Of a DNA stretch of 64,000 nucleotides, positions 57,479-64,000 are shown in pieces. The notes beneath the pieces were generated by a model. The model did not search any database. It saw only the letters and a list, made by a program, of their open reading frames with translations, and was not told where the DNA came from. Where the stretch lies: NCBI RefSeq assembly GCF_029581355.1, contig NZ_CP120849.1, positions 4,310,501 through 4,374,500 on the forward strand. The letters run 5' to 3'. The stretch's first letter is position 1. Every line of letters begins with the position of its first letter. The position numbers and the translations under genes were made by a program. Source of the DNA: Parabacteroides chongii. Its GTDB lineage: Bacteria > Bacteroidota > Bacteroidia > Bacteroidales > Tannerellaceae.

Positions 57479-57811
57479 ATGGCTGAATACCCGATAAACA
57501 AGGGTATCGGTCGTCCGGTCGAGTTCAAGGGTCTAAAGGCTCAGTACCTCTTCATCTTCTGCGGAGGCCTGCTGGCACTCTTCATCCTGTTCGTCATCCT
57601 CTATATGGTCGGCATCGACCAGTGGATATGTATCGGCTTCGGCGCGGCATCGTCTTCCGTCCTCGTATGGCAGACCTTCGCGCTGAACGCCCGGTACGGC
57701 GAACACGGGCTTATGAAATTAGGAGCTATAAGGAGCCATCCCCGATACCTTATCAACCGGCGGCGGATCACCCGATTATTCAAACGGCAACGAAAGGAAG
57801 AAACGACATGA
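57479..57811 (+). CDS. traF: TraF (DUF4133)
   Basis: A 110-residue VirB3-like membrane protein. It has the conserved YPINKGIGRPVEFKGLKAQY, two hydrophobic helices, and a basic C-terminal tail. It lies between the pilin-like TraE and the VirB4-like TraG, the usual VirB2-B3-B4 order. Its stop overlaps the traG start by 4 bases. Confidence 0.87.
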   Translation: MAEYPINKGIGRPVEFKGLKAQYLFIFCGGLLALFILFVILYMVGIDQWICIGFGAASSSVLVWQTFALNARYGEHGLMKLGAIRSHPRYLINRRRITRLFKRQRKEETT

Positions 57812-60309
57812 GAAATACATCCAAAATGACAACACTGGAAAACAAGTTCCCCCTGCTGGCTGTGGAACATGGCTGCATCATTTCCAAAGACGCCGACATC
57901 ACGGTGGCTTTTGAGGTGGAACTGCCGGAGCTTTATACCGTGACGGGCGCGGAGTACGAGGCGATACACGGCTGCTGGTGCAAGGCTATCAAGGTACTGC
58001 CGGACTTCTGCGTCGTGCATAAGCAGGACTGGTTCATCAAGGAACGCTACAAGCCGGAGTTACAGAAAGACGACATGAGTTTCTTGAGCCGTTCATTTGA
58101 ACGACACTTCAACGAGCGTCCGTACCTGAAACACTCCTGCTACCTCTACCTGACCAAGACGACAAAGGAGCGTAACCGGATGCAGAGCAATTTCAGCACG
58201 CTGTGCCGTGGGCATATCATCCCGAAGGAGCTGGACAAGGAAACCGCCGGGAAGTTCATGGAGGCCGCTGAACAGTTCGAGCGCATCATGAACGACAGCG
58301 GCTTCGTGAGACTCCGCCGCCTCTCCATCGATGAGATTGTCGGGACGGAGAAGTCCGCCGGGCTGATAGAGCGTTACTTCTCGCTCATGCCTGAAGGCGA
58401 CACGACCTTGCAGGACATCGACCTCTCGGCAAAGGAAATGCGCATCGGCGACAACCGCCTGTGCCTGCACACCCTCTCCGACGCGGAGGATATGCCCGGA
58501 AAGGTGGCTACCGACATCCGCTACGAGAAACTCTCCACCGACCGCTCGGACTGCCGTCTCTCCTTCGCCTCACCCGTGGGGCTGCTGCTCTCCTGCAACC
58601 ACATCTACAACCAGTATGTGATTATCGACAACAGCGAGGAAAATTTACAGAAGTTCGAGAAGTCCGCGAGGAATATGCAGTCGCTATCCCGATACAGCCG
58701 GAGCAACAGCATCAACCGCGAGTGGATAGACCAGTACCTGAACGAAGCCCATTCCTACGGGCTGACATCGGTACGGGCGCACTTCAACGTCATGGCGTGG
58801 AGCGATGACACGGAGGAACTGAAACATATCAAGAACGACGTGGGCAGCCAGCTGGCGAGCATGGAGTGCGTGCCGCGCCACAACACCATCGACTGCCCGA
58901 CGCTCTACTGGGCGGCGATGCCCGGCAACGCGGCGGACTTCCCGGCGGAAGAGAGTTTCCACACCTTCATCGAGCAGGCTGTGTGCCTCTTTACGGAGGA
59001 AACTAACTACCGCAGTTCGCTATCGCCCTTCGGTATCAAGATGGTGGACAGGCTAACGGGAAAGCCGCTGCACCTCGACATCTCTGACCTGCCGATGAAG
59101 CGGGGCATCACCACCAACCGCAACAAGTTCGTATTAGGTCCTTCGGGCAGCGGCAAATCCTTCTTTATGAACCACCTCGTGAGGCAATACTACGAGCAGG
59201 GTACGCACGTAGTGCTGGTGGACACGGGAAACTCCTATCAGGGCTTGTGCGAGATGATCCGGCGCAAAACAAACGGGGCGGACGGCGTGTACTTCACCTA
59301 CACGGAGGAGAAACCGATTTCGTTCAACCCGTTCTACACCGATGATTACGTGTTCGACGTGGAGAAGAAGGACAGTATCAAGACATTGCTGCTGACGCTC
59401 TGGAAGTCGGAGGACGACAAAGTGACGAAGACGGAGAGCGGCGAACTGGGCAGTGCGGTGAACGCCTATATCGAGTGTATCAGGGCTGACAGGAGCATCA
59501 TCCCCTCGTTCAACACCTTCTACGAGTATATGCGTGACGACTACCGCCGCGAACTGGCAGAACGTGAGATAAAGGTGGAGAAGTCCGATTTCAACATCGA
59601 CAATATGCTCACCACCATGCGGCAGTATTACCGGGGAGGACGCTACGACTTCCTGCTCAACTCCACGGAGAACATCGACCTGCTCGGCAAGCGGTTCATT
59701 GTCTTCGAAATTGACAGTATTAAGGAAAATCGCGAACTTTTCCCTGTGGTAACAATCATCATCATGGAAGCCTTCATCAACAAGATGCGCCGTCTGAAAG
59801 GCGTGCGCAAACAGCTGATAGTGGAAGAGGCTTGGAAGGCTCTCTCTTCGGCGAACATGGCTGAGTACCTGCGCTATATGTACAAGACCGTGCGCAAGTA
59901 TTACGGGGAGGCAATCGTGGTGACGCAGGAGGTGGACGACATCATTTCCTCGCCCGTCGTCAAGGAGAGCATCATCAATAATTCCGACTGCAAGATACTC
60001 CTCGACCAGCGGAAGTACATGAACAAGTTTGATGCCATACAGTCCCTGTTGGGGCTGACGGAGAAGGAGAAGTCGCAGATACTCTCCATCAACATGGCGA
60101 ACAACCCGTCAAGGCTCTACAAGGAAGTCTGGATCGGACTGGGCGGCACGCAGTCGGCGGTCTATGCCACCGAAGTTAGTGCTGAAGAGTATCTGGCGTA
60201 CACCACTGAAGAAACGGAGAAGGTGGAGGTTTACCGTCTGGCGGAGCAGCTGGGCGGCGACATCGAAGCCGCCATCCGGCAGCTTGCCGAAAGACGAAGG
60301 AATAAGTAA
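57808..60309 (+). CDS. traG: TraG (VirB4-like conjugation ATPase)
   Basis: An 833-residue ATPase from the ATG at 57808, which overlaps the traF stop (ATGA). An N-terminal VirB4 region is followed by Walker A LGPSGSGKSFFMNHLV near residue 445, Walker B KQLIVEEAWKALSS near 670, and IVVTQEVDDI after it. It powers assembly of the mating channel at the inner membrane. The reading frame is open further upstream across traF in another phase, but that part is not homologous. Confidence 0.93.
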   Translation: MRNTSKMTTLENKFPLLAVEHGCIISKDADITVAFEVELPELYTVTGAEYEAIHGCWCKAIKVLPDFCVVHKQDWFIKERYKPELQKDDMSFLSRSFERHFNERPYLKHSCYLYLTKTTKERNRMQSNFSTLCRGHIIPKELDKETAGKFMEAAEQFERIMNDSGFVRLRRLSIDEIVGTEKSAGLIERYFSLMPEGDTTLQDIDLSAKEMRIGDNRLCLHTLSDAEDMPGKVATDIRYEKLSTDRSDCRLSFASPVGLLLSCNHIYNQYVIIDNSEENLQKFEKSARNMQSLSRYSRSNSINREWIDQYLNEAHSYGLTSVRAHFNVMAWSDDTEELKHIKNDVGSQLASMECVPRHNTIDCPTLYWAAMPGNAADFPAEESFHTFIEQAVCLFTEETNYRSSLSPFGIKMVDRLTGKPLHLDISDLPMKRGITTNRNKFVLGPSGSGKSFFMNHLVRQYYEQGTHVVLVDTGNSYQGLCEMIRRKTNGADGVYFTYTEEKPISFNPFYTDDYVFDVEKKDSIKTLLLTLWKSEDDKVTKTESGELGSAVNAYIECIRADRSIIPSFNTFYEYMRDDYRRELAEREIKVEKSDFNIDNMLTTMRQYYRGGRYDFLLNSTENIDLLGKRFIVFEIDSIKENRELFPVVTIIIMEAFINKMRRLKGVRKQLIVEEAWKALSSANMAEYLRYMYKTVRKYYGEAIVVTQEVDDIISSPVVKESIINNSDCKILLDQRKYMNKFDAIQSLLGLTEKEKSQILSINMANNPSRLYKEVWIGLGGTQSAVYATEVSAEEYLAYTTEETEKVEVYRLAEQLGGDIEAAIRQLAERRRNK

Positions 60310-60336
60310 AAACAGATTCATCAACTAAAAAAGAAA

Positions 60337-60726
60337 ATGCGTATGAGTATATCAAGAACGAAAATGCTGCAAGTCAGCAAGTGTTTAATCGGGCTGGCGG
60401 TCATGATGCTGCAATCCTGCGATGTAGCGGACAATCGCCGTGATCTGCTTTGCGGGAACTGGGAAAGTGTGGAAGGCAAGCCCGACGTGCTTATCTACAA
60501 GGAGGGCGAAGCCTATAAGGTGACGGTATTCAAGCGGAGCGGCATCCGCCGCAAACTAAAGCCGGAAACCTATCTCTTGCAGGAGGAGAACGGCAACCTG
60601 TTCATGAACACCGGCTTCCGTATCGACGTGTCCTACAACGAAGCGACGGACATCCTGACCTTCTCGCCGAACGGGGACTACGTGCGTGTGAATCCGAAAC
60701 CGGACCATCCGATAAGCGAGCAATAA
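60337..60726 (+). CDS. traH: DUF3876 lipoprotein (TraH position)
   Basis: A 129-residue protein with a lipoprotein signal (LAVMMLQSC). The mature part has the DUF3876 pattern RRDLLCGNWESVEGKPDVLIY, EAYKVTVF, and YNEATDILTFSPNGDYVRV, a small beta-rich domain. It lies between traG and traI. Function in transfer unknown; the location suggests a periplasmic or outer-membrane part of the channel. Confidence 0.75.
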   Translation: MRMSISRTKMLQVSKCLIGLAVMMLQSCDVADNRRDLLCGNWESVEGKPDVLIYKEGEAYKVTVFKRSGIRRKLKPETYLLQEENGNLFMNTGFRIDVSYNEATDILTFSPNGDYVRVNPKPDHPISEQ

Positions 60727-60731
60727 CGATA

Positions 60732-60750
60732 ACCACTAAAATCCAAAGTA
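60732..60750 (+). promoter_or_regulatory. Leader-motif copy directly before traI
   Basis: ACCACTAAAATCCAAAGTA ends 2 bases before the traI ATG at 60753. Confidence 0.65.
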
Positions 60751-60752
60751 AC

Positions 60753-61382
60753 ATGAGAACAAGAATAACATTTATTATCTGCCTGTGCCTGTTTGCAGTC
60801 GGCAGGGCAAGCGCACAGTGGGCGGTGATAGACCCGTCCAACATCGCGCAGAGCATCGTGAACACTTCCAAGAACGTGGTACACACTTCCACGACCGCCC
60901 AGAATATGATAAAAAATTTTCAAGAGACGGTGAAGATTTACGAGCAGGGCAAGAAGTATTACGACGCACTCAAATCCGTGAACAATCTGGTAAAGGACGC
61001 CCGGAAGGTGCAGCAGACCATCCTGATGGTGGGTGACATCACCGACACCTATGTGACCAGCTTCCAGAGGATGATGCGTGACGACAACTTCACGGTGGAG
61101 GAACTGGGAGCCATCGCCTTTGGCTACACCAAGCTGTTGGAGGAATCCAACGACGTGCTGACGGAGCTGAGGAACGTGGTGAACATCACCACGCTCTCCA
61201 TGACGGACAAGGAGCGCATGGATGTGGTGGAACGCTGCTACTCCAAGATGAAGCATTACCGCAACCTCGTGAGCTACTACACCAACAAGAACATCAGCGT
61301 GAGCTACCTGCGGGCGAAGAAGAAGAACGACCTCGACCGCATCATGGGGCTGTACGGGAACATGAACGAAAGATACTGGTAG
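60753..61382 (+). CDS. traI: TraI (DUF4141)
   Basis: A 209-residue secreted protein with a signal peptide (FIICLCLFAVGRASAQ) followed by helical sequence rich in coiled-coil-like heptads (NIAQSIVNTSKNVVHTSTTA; ETVKIYEQGKKYYDALKSVN) and a C-terminal YLRAKKKNDLDRIMGLYG. It corresponds to VirB5/TrbJ-like periplasmic components and to TraI of CTnDOT. It lies 3 bases before traJ. Confidence 0.87.
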   Translation: MRTRITFIICLCLFAVGRASAQWAVIDPSNIAQSIVNTSKNVVHTSTTAQNMIKNFQETVKIYEQGKKYYDALKSVNNLVKDARKVQQTILMVGDITDTYVTSFQRMMRDDNFTVEELGAIAFGYTKLLEESNDVLTELRNVVNITTLSMTDKERMDVVERCYSKMKHYRNLVSYYTNKNISVSYLRAKKKNDLDRIMGLYGNMNERYW

Positions 61383-61385
61383 CCT

Positions 61386-62390
61386 ATGAATTTCGACAAC
61401 CTTCACCAGATTCTGCGCTCGCTCTACGAGCAGATGATGCCGCTATGCGGGGACATGGCGGGCGTGGCGAAAGGCATCGCCGGGCTGGGTGCGCTGTTCT
61501 ACGTCGCCTACCGGGTGTGGCAGTCGCTGGCGAGAGCCGAACCGATAGACGTGTTCCCCATGCTCCGCCCCTTTGCGATAGGCTTGTGCATCATGTTCTT
61601 CCCGACGGTGGTATTAGGCACGATAAACAGTATCATGTCGCCCGTTGTGCAGGGCACGGCAAAGATGCTGGAGGCGGAAACGCTGGACATGAACCAGTAC
61701 CGTGAGCAGAAAGACAAACTGGAATACGAGGCGATGATGCGCAACCCCGAAACCGCCTACCTTGTGTCAAACGAGGAGTTTGACAAACAGCTGGAGGAAC
61801 TGGGCTGGTCGCCCGGCGACATGGTAACGATGGCGGGAATGTATATCGAACGTGGGATGTACAACATGAAGAAAGGCATCCGCGATTTCTTCCGCGAGAT
61901 ACTGGAACTGATGTTCCAAGCCGCCGCCCTCGTGATAGACACCATCCGCACCTTTTTTCTCGTGGTGCTGGCGATACTCGGTCCGATAGCCTTCGCCATA
62001 TCGGTATGGGACGGCTTTCAAAGTACACTCACACAGTGGATATGCCGCTACATACAGGTTTATCTGTGGCTGCCCGTGTCGGATATGTTCAGCACCATAC
62101 TGGCGAAGATTCAGGTGCTGATGCTGCAAAGCGACATCGAGCGCATGCAGGCTGACCCGAACTTCTCGCTGGATTCGAGCGACGGTGTGTATATCGTCTT
62201 CATGATCATAGGAATCATCGGCTATTTCACCATCCCCACGGTAGCAGGCTGGATTATCCAAGCCGGAGGCATGGGAAGCTACGGTCGCAACGTGAACCAG
62301 ACGGCAGGACGAGCCGGAAGCATGGCGGGCAGCGTGGCGGGTGCAACCGCAGGAAACGTGGTCGGACGTGCCGGGAAACTGCTGAAATAA
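61386..62390 (+). CDS. traJ: TraJ (VirB6/TrbL-like membrane protein)
   Basis: A 334-residue polytopic inner-membrane protein with about six hydrophobic segments, including GIAGLGALFYVAYRVW, MLRPFAIGLCIMFFPTVV and TIRTFFLVVLAILGPIAFAI. The C-terminal tail is Gly/Ala-rich. It probably forms the inner-membrane part of the channel as VirB6 does. Confidence 0.88.
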   Translation: MNFDNLHQILRSLYEQMMPLCGDMAGVAKGIAGLGALFYVAYRVWQSLARAEPIDVFPMLRPFAIGLCIMFFPTVVLGTINSIMSPVVQGTAKMLEAETLDMNQYREQKDKLEYEAMMRNPETAYLVSNEEFDKQLEELGWSPGDMVTMAGMYIERGMYNMKKGIRDFFREILELMFQAAALVIDTIRTFFLVVLAILGPIAFAISVWDGFQSTLTQWICRYIQVYLWLPVSDMFSTILAKIQVLMLQSDIERMQADPNFSLDSSDGVYIVFMIIGIIGYFTIPTVAGWIIQAGGMGSYGRNVNQTAGRAGSMAGSVAGATAGNVVGRAGKLLK

Positions 62391-62421
62391 TCAACTGACA
62401 ATTAAAAACGAATAAATAACA

Positions 62422-63045
62422 ATGGAATTTAAGTCACTTAAAAACATCGAATCATCGTTCAGGCAGATACGCCTGTTCGGTATCGTCTTCCTCTCGCTGT
62501 GCGCCGTGATAACGGTATGGAGCGTGTGGAGTTCCTACCGCTTTGCGGAACGGCAACGGGAAAAGATTTACGTGCTGGACAACGGCAAGTCGCTGATGCT
62601 GGCTCTCTCGCAGGACTTGTCGCAGAATCGTCCGGCGGAGGCAAGGGAACACGTGCGCCGCTTCCACGAGCTTTTCTTCACACTCTCACCCGAAAAGAGC
62701 GCGATAGAGCATAACGTGAAACGCGCCCTGCTGCTGGCAGACAAAAGCGTGTACAACTACTATTCGGACTTCGCCGAGAAGGGATACTACAACCGCATCA
62801 TCGCCGGAAACATCAATCAGGTGCTGAAGGTGGACAGCGTGGTATGCGACTTCAACGGCTATCCCTACCGTGCCGTGACCTACGCCACACAGAAGATCAT
62901 CCGGCAAAGCAACGTCACCGAGCGCAGCCTCGTGACCACGTGCCGCCTCTTGAACTCGTCCCGTTCGGACGACAATCCCAACGGTTTCACCATCGAGGGA
63001 TTCACCATCATCGAGAACAAGGATTTACAAACCATCAAAAGGTAA
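62422..63045 (+). CDS. traK: TraK (VirB8-like)
   Basis: A 207-residue protein with an N-terminal anchor (IVFLSLCAVITVWSVWSSY) and a periplasmic domain containing LALSQDLSQNRPAEAREHVR, KGYYNRIIAGNINQVLKVDS, and a C-terminal NPNGFTIEGFTIIENKDL. It matches TraK of CTnDOT and has the size and layout of VirB8-type scaffold proteins. Confidence 0.88.
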   Translation: MEFKSLKNIESSFRQIRLFGIVFLSLCAVITVWSVWSSYRFAERQREKIYVLDNGKSLMLALSQDLSQNRPAEAREHVRRFHELFFTLSPEKSAIEHNVKRALLLADKSVYNYYSDFAEKGYYNRIIAGNINQVLKVDSVVCDFNGYPYRAVTYATQKIIRQSNVTERSLVTTCRLLNSSRSDDNPNGFTIEGFTIIENKDLQTIKR

Positions 63046-63051
63046 ACGGAT

Positions 63052-63360
63052 ATGAAGAAAATCAGAAAATCATTTTGGCGTACGTACTGGAGGATCCACG
63101 ACAAAAAGAAAATGCTGGTGGCAAGGCTCAAAGGCTATCTGGACGGTTTGCCCCCGAAGACACGCAAACGCATCGTGCTGGCGATGCTCGCCGCTTTCGC
63201 GGTGCTTGCCCTCTACACCTTCGGCAAAGCCGTCTATGACATCGGCAGGAATGACGGCAGCCGGATAGCAACAGACCATGCCGGACAGGTGGAACTGTCC
63301 GTAAAGCCGGACAACAATCATAATGTAATACTTTATTTATATGGAACAGACGAAGAATGA
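63052..63360 (+). CDS. traL: TraL (DUF3989)
   Basis: A 102-residue protein with a basic N-terminus and one membrane helix (IVLAMLAAFAVLALYTFGKAVYDIG). It starts 6 bases after traK and overlaps the start of traM by 20 bases. It is probably an inner-membrane accessory of the channel; function unknown. Confidence 0.83.
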   Translation: MKKIRKSFWRTYWRIHDKKKMLVARLKGYLDGLPPKTRKRIVLAMLAAFAVLALYTFGKAVYDIGRNDGSRIATDHAGQVELSVKPDNNHNVILYLYGTDEE

Positions 63361-64000
63361 ACCTAAAAACGAGAACAAGGCGGCTCCCGACAACGGGAAA
63401 CCGAAGAACCGACGCCAAGCCGAGAGCCATCAAGCCTGCTTGAATGGCCAAGGCGCGAAGGAGGAAGGCAAAGCCAAGGAGCGCAAGCCGCTGACCGAAG
63501 CCCAAAGGCTGAAACGTCAGAAAATGATAGTGCTGCCCGCTATGGTGCTGGTATTCATCGGGGCGATGTGGCTGATATTCGCCCCATCTTCCGACAAGGA
63601 GCAGCAACCGGGGACGGGAGGTTACAACATCGAAATGCCCGACGCAGACAAGGCGAACCGTCAGATTATCGGCGACAAGGCGAAAGCATACGAACAGGGG
63701 GCGATGGAGGAACGGCAGGAGAACCGCAGCCGCGCCATGCAGGAACTGGGCGATATGTTCGACCGCGAGGTGGCGGAAACGGACAGCGGCAGGGACTTCG
63801 ACCTTGCCAATCCCGGAGGAACGGAAGAGAACGTGAAGTCCGCACCGAAGACCATCCAATCCTCCGCAGCCGCCTACCGCGACCTCAATGCCACGCTCGG
63901 CAACTTCTATGAGCAACCGAAGAACGACAATGCGGAAATGGATGAACTGTTGGAGCGTATCGCCTCGCTGGAATCGGAATTGGAAAGCGAGAAAGGCAAG
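63341..64000 (+). CDS. traM: TraM (partial, cut by window end)
   Basis: From the ATG at 63341 the frame stays open for 220 codons to the window edge. A charged N-terminus (residues 1-58) is followed by a single membrane helix (MIVLPAMVLVFIGAMWLIF), then a periplasmic Gln/Glu-rich region. This is the layout of TraM of CTnDOT and of VirB10-like proteins. The C-terminal part is outside the window. Confidence 0.88.
   Translation, partial: MEQTKNEPKNENKAAPDNGKPKNRRQAESHQACLNGQGAKEEGKAKERKPLTEAQRLKRQKMIVLPAMVLVFIGAMWLIFAPSSDKEQQPGTGGYNIEMPDADKANRQIIGDKAKAYEQGAMEERQENRSRAMQELGDMFDREVAETDSGRDFDLANPGGTEENVKSAPKTIQSSAAAYRDLNATLGNFYEQPKNDNAEMDELLERIASLESELESEKGK

Larger units (their letters stand above)
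23400..64000. mobile_element. CTnDOT-family integrative conjugative element (left part, continues past window)
   Basis: The region from the IntDOT-type integrase to traM has the CTnDOT gene set in order: int, accessory genes, xis2c-xis2d-orf3-exc, tet(Q), rteA remnant, rteC, mobABC, oriT region and traA-traM. GC content rises sharply against the AT-rich host intergenic DNA. The left end is placed near 23,400 because the integrase normally lies about 300 bases from attL and an IntDOT core-like sequence is there. The right end with the remaining tra genes is outside the window. rteA is truncated and rteB absent, so the usual tetracycline-triggered excision circuit is broken. Confidence 0.9.

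Noticed and set aside
57622..57807. Upstream extension of traG
   Set aside because: The frame is open there only because it overlaps traF in another phase; the ATGA overlap at 57808 is the natural start.

Overview
The window looks like the chromosome of a gut Bacteroidales, most likely Parabacteroides or a close relative. Three things point there: promoters with the Bacteroidetes -7 element TAnnTTTG, host genes typical of the order (GH84 O-GlcNAcase, DUF3857 proteins, a BlaR1-like protein with a TonB-plug tail, 6-bladed propeller lipoprotein, menaquinone operon), and a CTnDOT-family conjugative element. The genus is inferred, not shown.

Host part, 1 to about 23,400. A YhcH-family gene is divergent from a copper ATPase / metal-binding peptide / hemolysin-III cluster. 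Next is an AT-rich two-gene module (OLD-like AAA ATPase plus DUF3226 Toprim-like protein) whose 3' end runs directly into the C-terminal half of a BlaR1-like M56 gene. That is followed by a propeller lipoprotein, a convergent GH84 gene and two DUF3857 genes. A Septu-like pair (ATPase plus HNH nuclease) lies between these and the menaquinone operon, and its nuclease stop overlaps the start codon of the first DUF3857 gene. The men operon reads leftward: HAD-thioesterase fusion, menF, menD, menB, then a menC-menE fusion.

Mobile part, about 23,400 to the window end and beyond. It starts with an IntDOT-type tyrosine recombinase that, counted from the ATG at 23720, has the length and catalytic numbering I recall for IntDOT. 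Then come a RhuM-like gene, a DUF2971 cargo gene, a cluster of small helix-turn-helix proteins, and the excision operon (xis2c, xis2d, orf3, exc/topoisomerase III). A DUF1896 gene and a very large methylase-helicase gene follow; the latter is broken by three one-base deletions. The regulatory/resistance segment is heavily rearranged. tet(Q) has a recognisable leader but two frameshifts, and its tail overlaps the start codon of a complete RND efflux operon. Behind that are only the first about 75 codons of rteA, fragments of a MacB-type permease and its adaptor, no rteB, a highly structured RNA or leader, a short RibD/DHFR-like gene and an intact rteC. Then come mobC-mobB-mobA on the minus strand, an oriT region rich in inverted repeats, and the tra operon from traA to a traM cut by the window end. 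An IS110-family remnant sits between traB and traC.

Most unusual points: the structured RNA at about 48,105-48,320 with its own promoter and terminator; a leader motif recurring ahead of at least six element genes; an IS110 remnant that keeps the zone expected to encode a bridge RNA; tet(Q) decay combined with capture of an RND pump and loss of rteAB; and the two defence-like modules fused into host genes.
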